Shown here one piece after another: positions 1-11,493 of a stretch of 64,000 bases of DNA; positions within the stretch are counted from its first letter, which is position 1, and each line of letters starts with the position of its first letter. The notes below the pieces were generated by a model. It ran no database searches. It was given only the letters and a program-made list of their open reading frames with translations, and had not been told where the DNA came from. The translations under genes and the position numbers were made by a program. The DNA comes from Chamaecrista fasciculata (Eukaryota; Streptophyta; Magnoliopsida; Fabales; Fabaceae), in assembly GCA_003254925.1 (NCBI GenBank), contig QANZ01028546.1:1-64000 (forward strand), in the 5' to 3' direction.

Positions 1-1567
1 AAAAAAAACACGTAATATAAAGAAAATAAAAAACATATTTGCGTGGCCGACTTGTAGTATACATTATGAAAGAGTGTGGTAAATAATATAAAGAAGAAGA
101 AATATGGAAAAAAGAAAAGAAAGAAAGATATATTAATAGATGGGGTGAGAATGTGAGATACCGCAGCATCGTGGCAGGGACGGTGCGCCAATCATGCACC
201 TGAACGCGTCACAGATCACACTGCACATTTCATCCCTTCTCTTCTCTTTCTTTCAAATTTTAAGTTTTAACTTTTAACACAAAACATTTCATAAAATTTA
301 AATGTTTTTAATATGATGCATTTTGATGAATTTAGATTAAAAACACTTATTTGATCACAACACATATCTTATTTATTAGTTTTCACTTTTCATATCATCG
401 TTACAATATTAACTAATAAAAATAAGATATATGATGAATGTTTTTGGCATGACTAATTATAATTAAGAAAAAATGTAAAAGACAAGTTTTTATATAACAA
501 ATTATACAAGAGAGAGAATATAAATAAAATTTCTATTTTTTAAAATTTTATTTTATTTTATTTATTTTGTAATAATTAGAATTTTTTTCATGTCTTCAAA
601 AGATTAAGTTTCAGGTGTCAGACTTAAATACATTGTCGGATGTTAGAAAATAAACAAGGGTTTTTAAACCAACATGGTAACATTTGTGCTTGTACCCACC
701 GTTGTTTCATGAATTACTAATCTCCTCCCATTCCTGATTTATATTTGCATTTTGACCCCTCCGACTCCGTCACTCGCAGTTTAAAGAGGAAGAAGTCAAC
801 GTAGTAAATGCGAACAAACGACTGCCTTGTCTGTTTGTCTACGAGTGGAGTAAATGGGAAAGGAAGAGAAACACAGTGAAGAAAGGGAAAAAGAATTCCC
901 CTTTTGTTTGTTTGTTTTCTAATTGGGGTTTAGGTTTCGTTTCTTGTATTTGGAAGTTTCTGTTTTTATTTCTGCGATTTGGTCAAAATCAGAGAATACC
1001 CAACCGAACAGAGAGAGAGAAGAGAGAGAAAGTTTGTATGTGTGATTGTGATGAATGATGATGAAGTGCGTGTCCGCGGATTGAGTATAAATGAGTAGTA
1101 ATAGTAGACTCATGAGGAGCTGATTCCCAGGTCCTTCATTATTTCCTTCAAAAATCTCATCTTTTTTCTCTCACTGTTAATAATAAATCGACCTCACCCA
1201 TCTCTCCAACAATAACCCTTAATCTTCTCTTTTTGTTTATTATTATATTTTTATATATATTTTTGGTTTCCCATATCTCTTTCTCTTAGTTATCGTTATT
1301 ACTGGCGTTTTCGTGGACTTGGATTCCTTTTCCTTTTGTCTTTTGATATCTTTGGCTCTTGCCCATGAATACGAGAATCTCTTTGATCGGATAGCTTTGG
1401 ATGACTTTTCGACTTCCTTTCTCTTCCACTCTCGATTGGCTCTGGATTGGATGATATGAACAAATAATTTCCTGTATATACAAATACAAATTACCTACGC
1501 TTTCTGTCAGTTTAATCACACAATTTTAAAACTTTCACTTCTGGGTTTCGTTTTTTTTTGGGGGGCA
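1..1567. other. Upstream region of the PBS1-like gene
   Basis: No convincing coding exon was seen. The first 700 bases are AT-rich. From about 700 to 1560 the sequence is rich in CT and GA runs, as expected for a plant core promoter and 5' leader. TATA-like words lie at 1086-1092 and 1252-1260, and either could set the start site. A 60-codon reading frame at 876-1058 overlaps the GA-rich leader and resembles no known protein. A spliced leader is possible but cannot be fixed from sequence alone. Confidence 0.5.
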
Positions 1568-4500
1568 ATGGGCTGTTTTTCGTGTTTCGATTCGAAGGAG
1601 GACGAGAAGCTCAATCCTCGCCAAGAAAACGATGATCGTAAGCAAACCCACCCAGCTGTCTCCTCTCACATTTCAAGATTGCCCTCTGGTCAGTTATCTT
1701 CTTTGTTAGCTAATTTGCTTGATCTGATCTGATTATCTCTGATTTTATGTGCCCCTCCATATTTATTGAGTTATGCTCTTTTTTGGTTGAATTGATTATT
1801 AATTATTCCTCTAAGGCTCTCGGGTTTCAAAGACCCCACTTGATTATGATGCAGCTCTTAAAGTTTCGTGCTTTCTTTCTCTACAAAATTTGAGATCTCA
1901 ATATCTTTCTGATTGCGTGGGCTGATCTGAATATCTATAATTGGGATTGGGGGGATTGAAGATTGAGGATTTCACTTGTTTGATTGGTTAACCAGATTTC
2001 TCTCTTGCTAGTTCTAACTTAATCTATCTCAACCTATATATGGCATGGCTAAATTAAATAAAAATTACAATTAAAAGGCTTTTTGGTAAATGAGACTGTA
2101 GCTTGGTGAAGTTGACTCATCCAGGTAGTAGTACTATTTGATATGCTGTCTAAATTCAAGATCTCAATCCTTAATTTAATAGTCATTCAGGAGTTGAAGA
2201 ATATTGATGGACCTGTGTGTTTATTTGTTTTGTGGCTTTTGCAGGAGCAGACAAGCTTCGCTCGAGAAGCAATGGTGGATCCAAAAGGGAAATTCCCGCC
2301 CCTAAAGATGTGCCTGGTGTCCAAATTGCTGCTCAAACCTTCACTTTTCGTGAACTTGCGGCTGCAACTAAGAACTTTCGGCCAGAGTCTTTTATAGGGG
2401 AAGGTGGTTTTGGAAGGGTGTATAAAGGACGCCTGGAAAGCACTGGTCAGGTAAGTTATAGAATCCGATGCAATGGTGTTATGTTTCTACTTCTAACCGT
2501 AACAAGAATGAAATCGAAGATTGTTTGGTATCTCACTAGCTCTAACCCCCTTTGGTCCTATAATTGACAAGTATTATTGAGATTCACACAATATCTCCAT
2601 TTTGCTTTACACAAACAATTCGTTGGATAGTGCTTCTCTTCCTAGACCCAAAGATTTGCTTCTTTTGCATTTTGTCCTCTTTCTTATAGCATTCAACTTG
2701 TGTATTTTTCAGACACTAAATTGTACATTTAGTGACTAGTAGTTCTGACATTTTTAGTTTTTTCATATTCTTCAACAGGTTGTCGCTGTAAAACAGTTAG
2801 ATAGAAATGGTCTTCAGGGTAATAGAGAGTTCCTGGTGGAAGTTCTCATGCTTAGTCTTCTACATCACCCTAACCTTGTGAATCTTATTGGTTACTGTGC
2901 TGATGGGGACCAACGTCTCCTTGTTTATGAATTTATGCCGCTGGGATCACTGGAAGACCACCTTCATGGTATGGTTGTTTTGCACCATTCTCTTGATTCT
3001 ATTATTGGAATTCCTCTAGTTTTAGTTGACAATTTGCTGACATGAAGAAATTAGATTTTTGTGTTTTTCTTTAAGAAATATCTTGAAGACCAAGATCAAT
3101 AGGCAACAAACTTTGATGAGTAGTAGTCCATTAGAGTTAATGCTGGCTTATGAAGTAATTGTACAAGGGAGGACAATCATAATTTAGATTTTCTGATCTA
3201 AGCCTTAGATTTAGGTGTTTCTTAGTCTAAACTCTAAAGTCATTCTATGGATGAGGATTAGCTTGCGTGCTGGCTTTTTTAAGAAAGTTGAACATAAATT
3301 GAATAGTGATGGGCCTGCTATCACTGGATCTAATCAATAGACATGAGTACGTGTGTGTGAGGGGTGTGTCGGTTCTGTAAGTATTTATAGAGAGTTTTAG
3401 GCAAATGAAAGGTAAGGAAAATATTAGGGAAATGTTTGGCAGAGAGTCTAGCCCCTCGAAAGCTACACTTCCCTGTGAGGTCTATAGTCTTTAGTTCTGT
3501 TTTTGTGACTGTTATTCTACCTTGAGAGTTGAGTCTGCTGTGTAATACCTATTCTCCATTAGAGAGTAGGATGTTCTTGTGTGAGTTTTCTGGGTATTAT
3601 CGCTTACTAGTGTAGTAGTATCTTAGGTAGAGGGTTCTAACAAATAATCTTGAAGCAAAAAGTTGGACTTGACTTTTGCATCTGGAGTTGTCAACCTTGA
3701 CAGATGAGGGGTATGTTCTTTTTGGGTAACCTTAGCTGAGTCCCTGTAGATTAACATTTATTTTCTAAACTTCTCATTGGTTGTTCGTTTCTCCTGTAGC
3801 TACTTTAAGTGATAAGAGAATTTCAGTTATTGTTATTTTTACTCTTTCAAATGCCTCTTATTCTGAAACTATCGCGGTGAGTGTTGACAAACAACTGTCT
3901 AAGGGATTGTGCCACAATTTGGGAAAACCGGTCCAAGTTATGTTAAATGAGTTACAATTGTCCATACTTCCCTCTAATCCCTGCTAAGAATTATTATTTT
4001 GCCATTTTGGTACTGTCATGGTCTTTTCCTATTCTATTATGTATACTTCCACTCCTATAGTTTATTCTTTCATAGTATATTGTATTTCATGTTTCTTGCC
4101 ATAACAATATTGGGTTAGTTATGTAACCAAAAAAAAATATTGGGCTAGTCATATCCAAGCTATAAAAATTTGGGTAACCAAATGGGCATGGTCATAACTA
4201 TCTGTACCATTTTTATGTCTCATTTTTTGTTTTCCTCTCTTTGATTGTTCTACCTGGTAATGTATCTCTGTGCTGACACTGCATAAGAGGTTTTGGACCT
4301 TCTGGTTCTTGATTTACTATAGTAGGTGCAAGGAAGATAGTAATTGAACTCGAAACAAATGTAGTTGGAAATTCTGGATCTAAAACTAGCTTGTTATTTG
4401 AATTTTCTTGGTCTGAAGGAGATAGAATGGTTTGATCCATTGTATACTCTTCCCAGATCCTGAAATTATAAGAACCAAGGTATACAGGTTTAGATTTGAT

Positions 4501-5611
4501 TCTGAATTCCCCACCATTTTGCAAGAACAATAAAGGCAAATGTCCGTTTCGTGAAGAGGAGAGTAGATTAAAATTGTCACCAGAAGTGTATTTTGTTGTG
4601 AGCTTACAGTGAACATAATTGTGCCGATAACAACATGGTATTATTGGATGTCTCTGGCAGATCTTCCCCCTGATAAGGAACCACTAGATTGGAATACTAG
4701 GATGAAAATAGCAGCCGGTGCAGCGAAAGGATTGGAATACTTGCATGACAAGGCAAATCCTCCAGTTATTTATCGGGATTTCAAGTCATCTAATATATTA
4801 CTTGAAGAAGGATTTCATCCAAAGCTTTCTGACTTTGGTCTTGCCAAGCTTGGTCCTGTTGGTGACAAGTCACATGTTTCTACCAGAGTTATGGGAACTT
4901 ATGGTTACTGCGCTCCCGAGTATGCCATGACTGGGCAACTCACCGTGAAGTCCGATGTCTACAGCTTTGGGGTAGTCTTCTTGGAGCTGATTACTGGCCG
5001 GAAAGCCATCGACAGCACCCGGCCTCATGGAGAACAGAACCTTGTCACATGGGTAAATCATCTAATCTTTTGTAGCAGACAGACTTACTTCATGTGTATG
5101 TAAAAATGAAAATGGGGTGATGATGGTTTAATTTATATAAATGCAGGCACGTCCGCTGTTCAACGACCGGAGGAAGTTCTCAAAGTTGGCAGATCCGCGG
5201 CTGCAGGGGAAGTATCCAATGCGGGGTCTTTACCAAGCTTTAGCCGTGGCGTCCATGTGCATTCAAGAACAGGCAGCCACACGGCCTCTGATTGGGGATG
5301 TGGTGACGGCTTTGTCCTATCTGGCGAACCAGGCATATGACCCTACTACTTTGGGAGGAGGGCATGGTGATAAAAGGAGCAGAGACGACAGAGGCGGAAA
5401 GATATTGAGAAATGAGGAAGGCGGAGGATCAGGACGCCGGTGGGACCTGGAAGGCTCCGAGAAAGACGAGTCACCGCGAGAAACCGCCAGGATGTTAAAC
5501 CGAGATCTTGATAGAGAACGCGCGGTGGCAGAAGCCAAGATGTGGGGAGAGAACTGGAGAGAAAAAAGACGCCAAAGCGCACAGGGCAGTTTTGATGCTT
5601 CTAATGCCTAA
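1568..5611 (+). CDS. PBS1: PBS1-type receptor-like cytoplasmic kinase (RLCK VII)
   Basis: Five coding exons at 1568-1688, 2245-2450, 2779-2968, 4661-5052 and 5147-5611, all joined at GT-AG introns, give 457 residues, about the length of Arabidopsis PBS1. The N-terminus MGCFSCF has Gly2 for myristoylation and Cys3/Cys6 for palmitoylation, so the protein should sit at the plasma membrane. The kinase domain shows the glycine loop GEGGFGRV (92-99), catalytic Lys114, the YRDFKSSN loop (Asp212) and DFG (230-232). The activation loop has GDKSHVS (240-246), the site cut by the bacterial protease AvrPphB in Arabidopsis PBS1. A second loop reads STRPH (291-295) where Arabidopsis has SEMPH, the patch read by the immune receptor RPS5. 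The C-terminal tail (about 380-457) is charged and disordered but matches PBS1. The family acts in pattern-triggered immunity and as a guarded decoy. Start chosen by the lipidation motif and full family alignment. Confidence 0.95.
3307..3642 (+). mobile_element. Degenerate LTR-like copy in PBS1 intron 3
   Basis: This 336-bp block inside the 1.7-kb third intron begins with TG and ends with CA. It is flanked by the near-identical pentamers AATAG and AATAA. It shares start and internal words with the clearer solo LTR at 52514-53029: TGATGG at the start, a CTCGAAAG block and TTTAGTTCTGT. It is therefore probably an old solo LTR of the same copia-type family. Divergence is high and the two target duplications differ at one base, so the ends are tentative. 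Confidence 0.4.
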
Positions 5612-6515
5612 AAGCCTTTTGTTGCAAATGATGCACTACACCAACATGGTCACTGCTTGTGTTTATTGTGGTGACCTTCACATAATGAGCTTTGGGTCAC
5701 AAAACAAAATCTTTTTTCTAACTTAACATTTTGTTTTCTTCTTTGTTTCTTTTCATTGTCCTCGTAAACACATGTTGCAGAGTGTAAATTATATGCTAGC
5801 AAAAACTAGGAGAGTCGATCGAGAGTGCTCACATGCTTCTTTCTTTTCATCATCTTCTTGTGGTTTCGTTTCAACCAAATTTTCCTGTTTCTCTCTCTAC
5901 TATCTTTATGCTTTTCTTCTAACCATTTTGCTACGTTTACGTCCCTACCTTTCATTCAAACGCATAATATATTAATTATACTGTATTTCTATAGCGTAAC
6001 AGTATATCTTGTTCTTATGTATTTTAAAAGGAAGAGACTAGGAAAATCTTCAGCTTCAATATTATTAGCCTTTCATTTCGTTAATGCTTACCCTGCCCCT
6101 TGATTTCAATCAAGATCAATTAATTCCCTTTTCCAATTTGTATTCGATGGTATTCATCTGGAAAAAAAGAATACTCGATATTTGATGGATATTTACAGAT
6201 ACATAATTACCCATCAGGCATCATGTATTGAATGGGTGTAGAAATGATTATTGACGACTATCTTGAATCCTTTTGATATAAATGTGGGTAGAATATTTGA
6301 TTCTCAGATCTTATATTAATTAAATATAAAATATATATAAATATTTTTTATCAGGTACTAAGTATTGGATATAACACATCCACTACCCGATGTTTTTTTT
6401 CCGTGTATTTCGGATGATTTGAATATAGATATAAAAAAATTATATATATTTTTTATTCGGATAGTGTGTAGATATTGAATATTTCTAAGGAATATATAGT
6501 GAAAAAACTTTGGTT
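5612..6515. other. 3' flank of PBS1, no gene seen
   Basis: The first 150-250 bases are presumably the PBS1 3' untranslated region. From about 6160 to 6480 the text contains repeated GGATATT and TATTCGG-type words. These resemble, in degraded form, the GGATATCGG-rich element at about 32.29-33.48 kb. No exon, tRNA or promoter was recognised. Confidence 0.45.
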
Positions 6516-6520
6516 ATCCT

Positions 6521-8898
6521 TAATAGAGGTAATATGACCAATGGATTAAAATCTGCTAGGCCCAACTTCTCTCAAGCAGCCCAATAGCTTCAGTAACCCT
6601 CACTGCATTATTGCTGAGCTGGTTTCCTTTTAGTGAGCATTGAGCCCAAAATTCTCATTCCCCAGCTGCTCTTCTTGCCACCCTAGAAACTGTGTTTGAT
6701 TCCTCTTGGTACCTTGACTCTGGAGCCAGTAACCACATCATAGCTGATGTCAATCATCTGAGCAACCGCCCTGGATATCTTGGTAATGATCAGGTAATTT
6801 ACCTAGCCAATGGGTCAGGTATTTCTATTTGTCATGTTGGTAGTGCTAGGTTGCAGCCCTCTAATCTGTCTCCTCCTCTTTACTTAAATCATTTATTGCA
6901 TGTCCCTCAAGCTTCAAAAAATCTGTTAAGTGTATCTAAATTTTCTTCTGATAATCGTGTATTCTTTGAGTTTCACCCTCATTGTTGTATTGTCAAATGT
7001 CAGGATACCAAGAGGATACTAATCCAGGGAACTGTTAAGGAGGGTCTCCATGTCTTTGATAACCTTCATCTCATTCCATCTTCCACTGCTGCATCATCTC
7101 ATGCTCTTTCTGCCACCGCATCCTCCTCTAAGTGTTCCTCTGATGTGTTTCAACTGTGGCATTGTCGTCTTGCTCATGCTTCAAGTTCAGTTGTCAACAA
7201 AGTTCTCTCTAGTTGTCATCTTCCTACTTACAATAACACTAAAAATTTTGTTTGTAGTTCTTACTGTTTAGGGAAATCTCATAGGTTACCATACTCTACT
7301 TCCCATACTGTTTACAATTCTCCCTTAGAACTTATTCACAGTGGTGTATGGAGTCCTTCCCCTATGCCATCTTTTAATGGATTCAAGTATTTTGTTCACT
7401 TTATTGATGAATTTAATAAATTTACTTGGATTTATATGCTTAAGAATAAATCTGATGTTGCTACTGTCTTTTCTCAATTCAAGTCTATGGTTGAACTTCA
7501 ATTCAATACTAAAATCAAATGTGTTCAAACTAATGGGGGTGGTGAATTTCAAGCCTTAACAAAATTCTCTTCTACTCTTCACTCTCTTGGTTTTGCTCAA
7601 GCCAAAAGTGGTACTTCTTTATTCATATTGCACAACTCATCCATCACCATATACATTCTTGTATATGTTGATGATTTCATTATTACTGGGATCAATGCTG
7701 CTGCCATTTCTAATATAGTGAAGTTGCTATCAAAAATTTGCCTTAAAGGATCTTGGCATCTTGAGTTACTTTCTTGGAATCCAAGTGCATCAAATTAATG
7801 GTATTGATCTGTTACTTACTCAAACTAAATATGTTCAGGATTTGCTTCACAAGGTTAACATGGCAGATGCTAAGGCACAACCAACTCCCATGGCAACTAG
7901 ATTAAAACTTTCTTCCTCTGGGACATATTTATTTGACAATCCTCGCCTCTACCGATCCACTGTTGGGGCCCTTCCATACCTTTGCATCACTAGGCCTGAC
8001 ATTGCCTTTTTAGTGAACAAGATGAGTCAATTTATGCATAACCCACATGTAGAACACTGGCAAGCTGTCAAACGGATCCTCAGATACATTCAAGGTACAT
8101 CATTTTTTGGTCTTCATCTTCGTGGCAGTCCTTCTTTTCGCTTATCTGCCATGTGTGATGCCGATTGGGCATCTGATCCCAATGATAGGAGGTCCACCTT
8201 GGGTTTTTGTGTCTATTTTGGTGATAATTTAGTATCTTGGGTTTCAAAGAAACAGGTTGTTGTCTCGAGATCATCCACAGAGGCTGAGTATAGAGTTATT
8301 GCCTTAGTTGTTGCTGAACTTCTTTGGATTAAGACTCTTCTTCATGAACTCAAAATCCCCATTCATCCTGCACCAGCTTCTGTATACTGTGACAACTTAA
8401 GTGCTGTCATGCTTTCAGCTAATCCTGTCTTACACTCACGCACAAAACACATTGAACTTGATATTTATTTTGTGCGTGAGAAGGTTCAACAAAAACAAAT
8501 CATGGTCAGCCATATTTCTGCTAAAGATCAGGTTGCTGATCTGCTTACGAAACCTACTACTAAGTCTCATTTCCTGCTCTTGTGTCCCAAACTCAGAGTC
8601 AGTGAACTGCCCTTGAGTTTGCAGGGGGTAATAGAGGTAATATGACCAATGGATCAAAATCTGCTAGGCCCAACTTCTCTCAAGCAGCCCAATAGCTTCA
8701 GTAACCCTCACTGCATTATTGCTGAGCTGGTTTCCTTTTATATCAGTATATTGCATTCTCTCCAAGAGCCTGATGAGCTGTCCTTTCCATAGAAGCTTGT
8801 AGAACATTTTATATTCATTTGATTGTTGTATATATATTCATTCTGTACATTCTGAATATTCAAGGCAGTAATATACAGTACACATTTATTACTTTATA
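6521..8898 (+). mobile_element. Shortened Ty1/copia LTR retrotransposon
   Basis: A fossil copia-family element in plus orientation. Parts in order: a short left terminal repeat (6521-6632), a protease-like region with the DSGAS motif (near 6720), the pre-integrase zinc-finger region, part of integrase, a piece of reverse transcriptase with YVDD (near 7667), RNase H (about 8150-8500), a purine-rich tract and a right terminal repeat (8629-8898). The protease-integrase-RT-RNase H order defines copia. The 112 bases shared by the two repeats differ at one position, and ATCCT occurs just outside both ends (6516-6520 and 8899-8903). At about 2.4 kb it is roughly half of a full copia element. It is broken, with several breaks, and cannot be autonomous. 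The near-identical terminal repeats suggest a fairly recent insertion, possibly of an already shortened copy. Confidence 0.9.
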
Positions 8899-8903
8899 AT
8901 CCT

Positions 8904-9706
8904 TTCATTGTCACTACTAGTTAACAATATAAGTTGAGAAAATTTACTTTTTAGTTTTAAATTTGTCCTAAAATTAATATTTAGATTTTAAATGTTGGAA
9001 ATACATTTGGTGGTCCTTATTTTTTTCTGCAAACATTGATTATCTAATTCCCACAAATAATATTTTAGGAATTAAATAATCAAAGTTTATAATCTTAAAA
9101 TATAATCTTAAAATAAATCCAGAAATAAAAAAATAAGTTTCCTCAAATAAGTAATACACGGATAGGGGGGGAAAAATTGGCATAGGTGTACGAATTAAAA
9201 GTGCATGCTTTAAGGAGCATGTTGGATAACTTCTCAAGTCTTCTTCATTGATGAGATGTAAGTGTATGAATATATAAAAAGAGATATGTATACGGTGAAG
9301 AATGAACACTCATGTAAAATGTTTTATCGATCGAAAGAAAAACGCACATGTTTTAAAACAATTCATGAGGAAATTCGTTTGGACATTGGTGTGATATTGT
9401 TGACATGGGTTTGAAGGATGGTATGGAAGTCTTTCTTTTGAAACTACTCTTTTCTAGTTAGGAAATTGATGATTCCAAGAAAAGAAATGAATAAGAGATT
9501 TTGTGTAAAGTTGAAATGACTTATTAAGAATCTAACAAGATTTGCTTATCTCGGATGACACAGTGATGAGAGAATACTGTTGCTTTCGTTGTTGTCGTCC
9601 ATCCAACTATAAAAGAAGTTAGCATTTAGCAGACTCGTTGAAGAATTGTCAATCCTTCCAATATCAGGAGTTATTTTTTTTTATCTTTTTAGCCAACTCT
9701 GATATT
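8904..9706. other. AT-rich spacer, no gene seen
   Basis: No coding potential, RNA gene or clear repeat boundary was recognised between the copia element and the TRIM-like element. Short reading frames on the minus strand near 9040-9309 are low-complexity and have no recognisable domain. Confidence 0.5.
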
Positions 9707-10525
9707 GTGTAAAAAGGTCTAATTGATCTTAAAATTGCTCTAAAAAAAGAGAGTTGTCTCATTATATATATATATATAGATAGAGTTAGAATGTCCTTTA
9801 ACTAAGCGATGTGAAACTTTAATAGGCTCTTCTCACGCCCGACATATTTATAGGGGTGTACACAAGTCGGGCCCAAGACCCGGCCCGGTCAGAACCCGGG
9901 TCGGGCCACCAAGTCCAGTCGGACCCAGTTGGGCCAATTTTTTTATATTTATTTATTTAAGTTATTTATTCATTATATATTTTTTTAACTTGTATATATT
10001 GATAAAAAATTAATTTTAGATCACTTTAATGATGTTTTTATTAATAAAAACATTTAATTTGATTTATTTGTTAAAAAGTTATTGATTTAGTTGAGATTAA
10101 GTATATATTTTATGTATTTTTTAATATACAATTAATAAAAATAAAAATACATGTATATTTTCTATAATAAAAAAGAATGTTTTGTAAAAAGAAATATATA
10201 TATATATATATAAATTTAATAATGGGTAAACCCCGAGTTGGGTTGGGTCTAGGACATCCAAACCTTGGACTCGACCTGGCCCGATTTCAAAAAAGTGATC
10301 GGGTCGGGTCACGTATGTACACCCCTACGACATAGGAGCATGAAGTAAACGGGTTGGTCTTAGGGCAACGTATAAGGCTCATTTTTCCTACATGCCCAGA
10401 TCAAGCTTTGATACCATGTAGAAAGACCTAATTCATTCCAAAAGAGCCCTCAAAGATAGAGAGTTGTCTTATTATATATAAAGAGAATTAGAATGCCCTT
10501 TAACTAAGTGATAGCGACTTCAACA
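9707..10525 (-). mobile_element. TRIM-like miniature LTR element
   Basis: Two direct repeats of about 110-117 bp (9707-9823 and 10417-10525) share many words, including AGAGAGTTGTCT and CTTTAACTAAG. Read on the minus strand, the upstream copy starts TGTTGAAGTC and ends TCTACA. It is followed at once by a sequence close to TGGTATCAGAGC, the initiator-methionine tRNA primer site used by copia-type elements (10401-10416). A purine-rich tract precedes the other copy. Without the nested insertion the internal part is only about 110 bp and non-coding, as in TRIM elements. The repeats differ at many positions, so it is old. No target duplication was found. Confidence 0.65.
9851..10327. mobile_element. 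MITE with TAGGGGTGTACA ends, nested in the TRIM
   Basis: Ends read TAGGGGTGTACA on the left and its near inverse on the right. Subterminal regions are rich in CGGGTCGGG and GGCCCGA words facing inward, and the 300-bp core is very AT-rich. This layout is shared with the elements at 17.0, 17.7, 30.6 and 39.9 kb and fits non-autonomous hAT-like transposons. CGACATA lies near both ends (an imperfect duplication), so the exact borders may be off by a few bases. It interrupts the internal domain of the TRIM-like element, so it inserted later. Confidence 0.6.
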
Positions 10526-11493
10526 TTTACCATATTAATATTATTCTATAATTAGAATTTGGAACATATTTTGTTTGAGAACGAAAATTGTATTTTGACC
10601 AAAACAAAAGAGAGAGAGAACAAAAATTGTATAAAGAAGAGGAGCTAGAAAAGCAAAACATTACAGCGGAAGCATCTTTTCATCTTTTTCTTCCTTATTC
10701 GGTGGCCGGAAAACGCTGAGCAAAGTAGCTCTCCATTGCCGAATACACGTGAGCAGCGACAAAAAAAAAAAATAGCTTTATTTGAATTTCAAGTTTCAAC
10801 ATACATATAATCGCTCATTGTGTTTGATGGATGGATGATCATTATGTACGTATTATATACGTAAGAGGTGGGAAGACGAAACTTGAGTGACAGAAAAATA
10901 AGAAGGAAGCTAAGGCATATTGATTCGGAAAAGGGCAATAATGATTCGTTGGTTACTTTTTTCTGTACAAAATATCTTTGTAACTTTTGTCTGTTATAGT
11001 GATGGCTCATGGATGGTAAAATATACACGAATGCGTCAAGTTGTGAAAATTTAGTAACAAAAATAGTGGGATACAGTGAAAGAGATAGAAATGAGTGAAT
11101 CTGATTATTAATAAAGTAAGTAATGGAGGGGTTAAGTTAGTGGAAGGAATATGGGAAATTAATGTTGTTTATTGATTTATGATGATGGGAATGCATAATA
11201 CAATTGAATATTAATGTTGAGAGAAGATGTGATTAAGGAGTAATTAAGTAGGAAGATGGATAATTAGTGAGTAATATATAGGAACAGGGGTGCACATACA
11301 TTCATTCATTCCACGTAGGAATTTGGAAAGCAGAGGAGCTAGAAAAAGAAAGAAAAAAAGATACAGATACAGATTGAAATGAAATAACAAGCTAAGCTAA
11401 GCTAAACAATTACAAAGACGACGCATAATAACAATAATATTAATTAATTAACAAGCTAATTAAGTGAACTTGATGATGAATCGATGAGTTCGA
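10526..11493. other. Spacer and SWEET 3' flank, no gene seen
   Basis: AT-rich and GA-rich sequence with no recognised gene. The last 100-200 bases before 11494 should contain the 3' untranslated region of the minus-strand SWEET gene. Confidence 0.45.

Noticed and set aside
876-1058. 60-codon frame upstream of PBS1
   Set aside because: Lies in GA-rich leader sequence and resembles no protein family.
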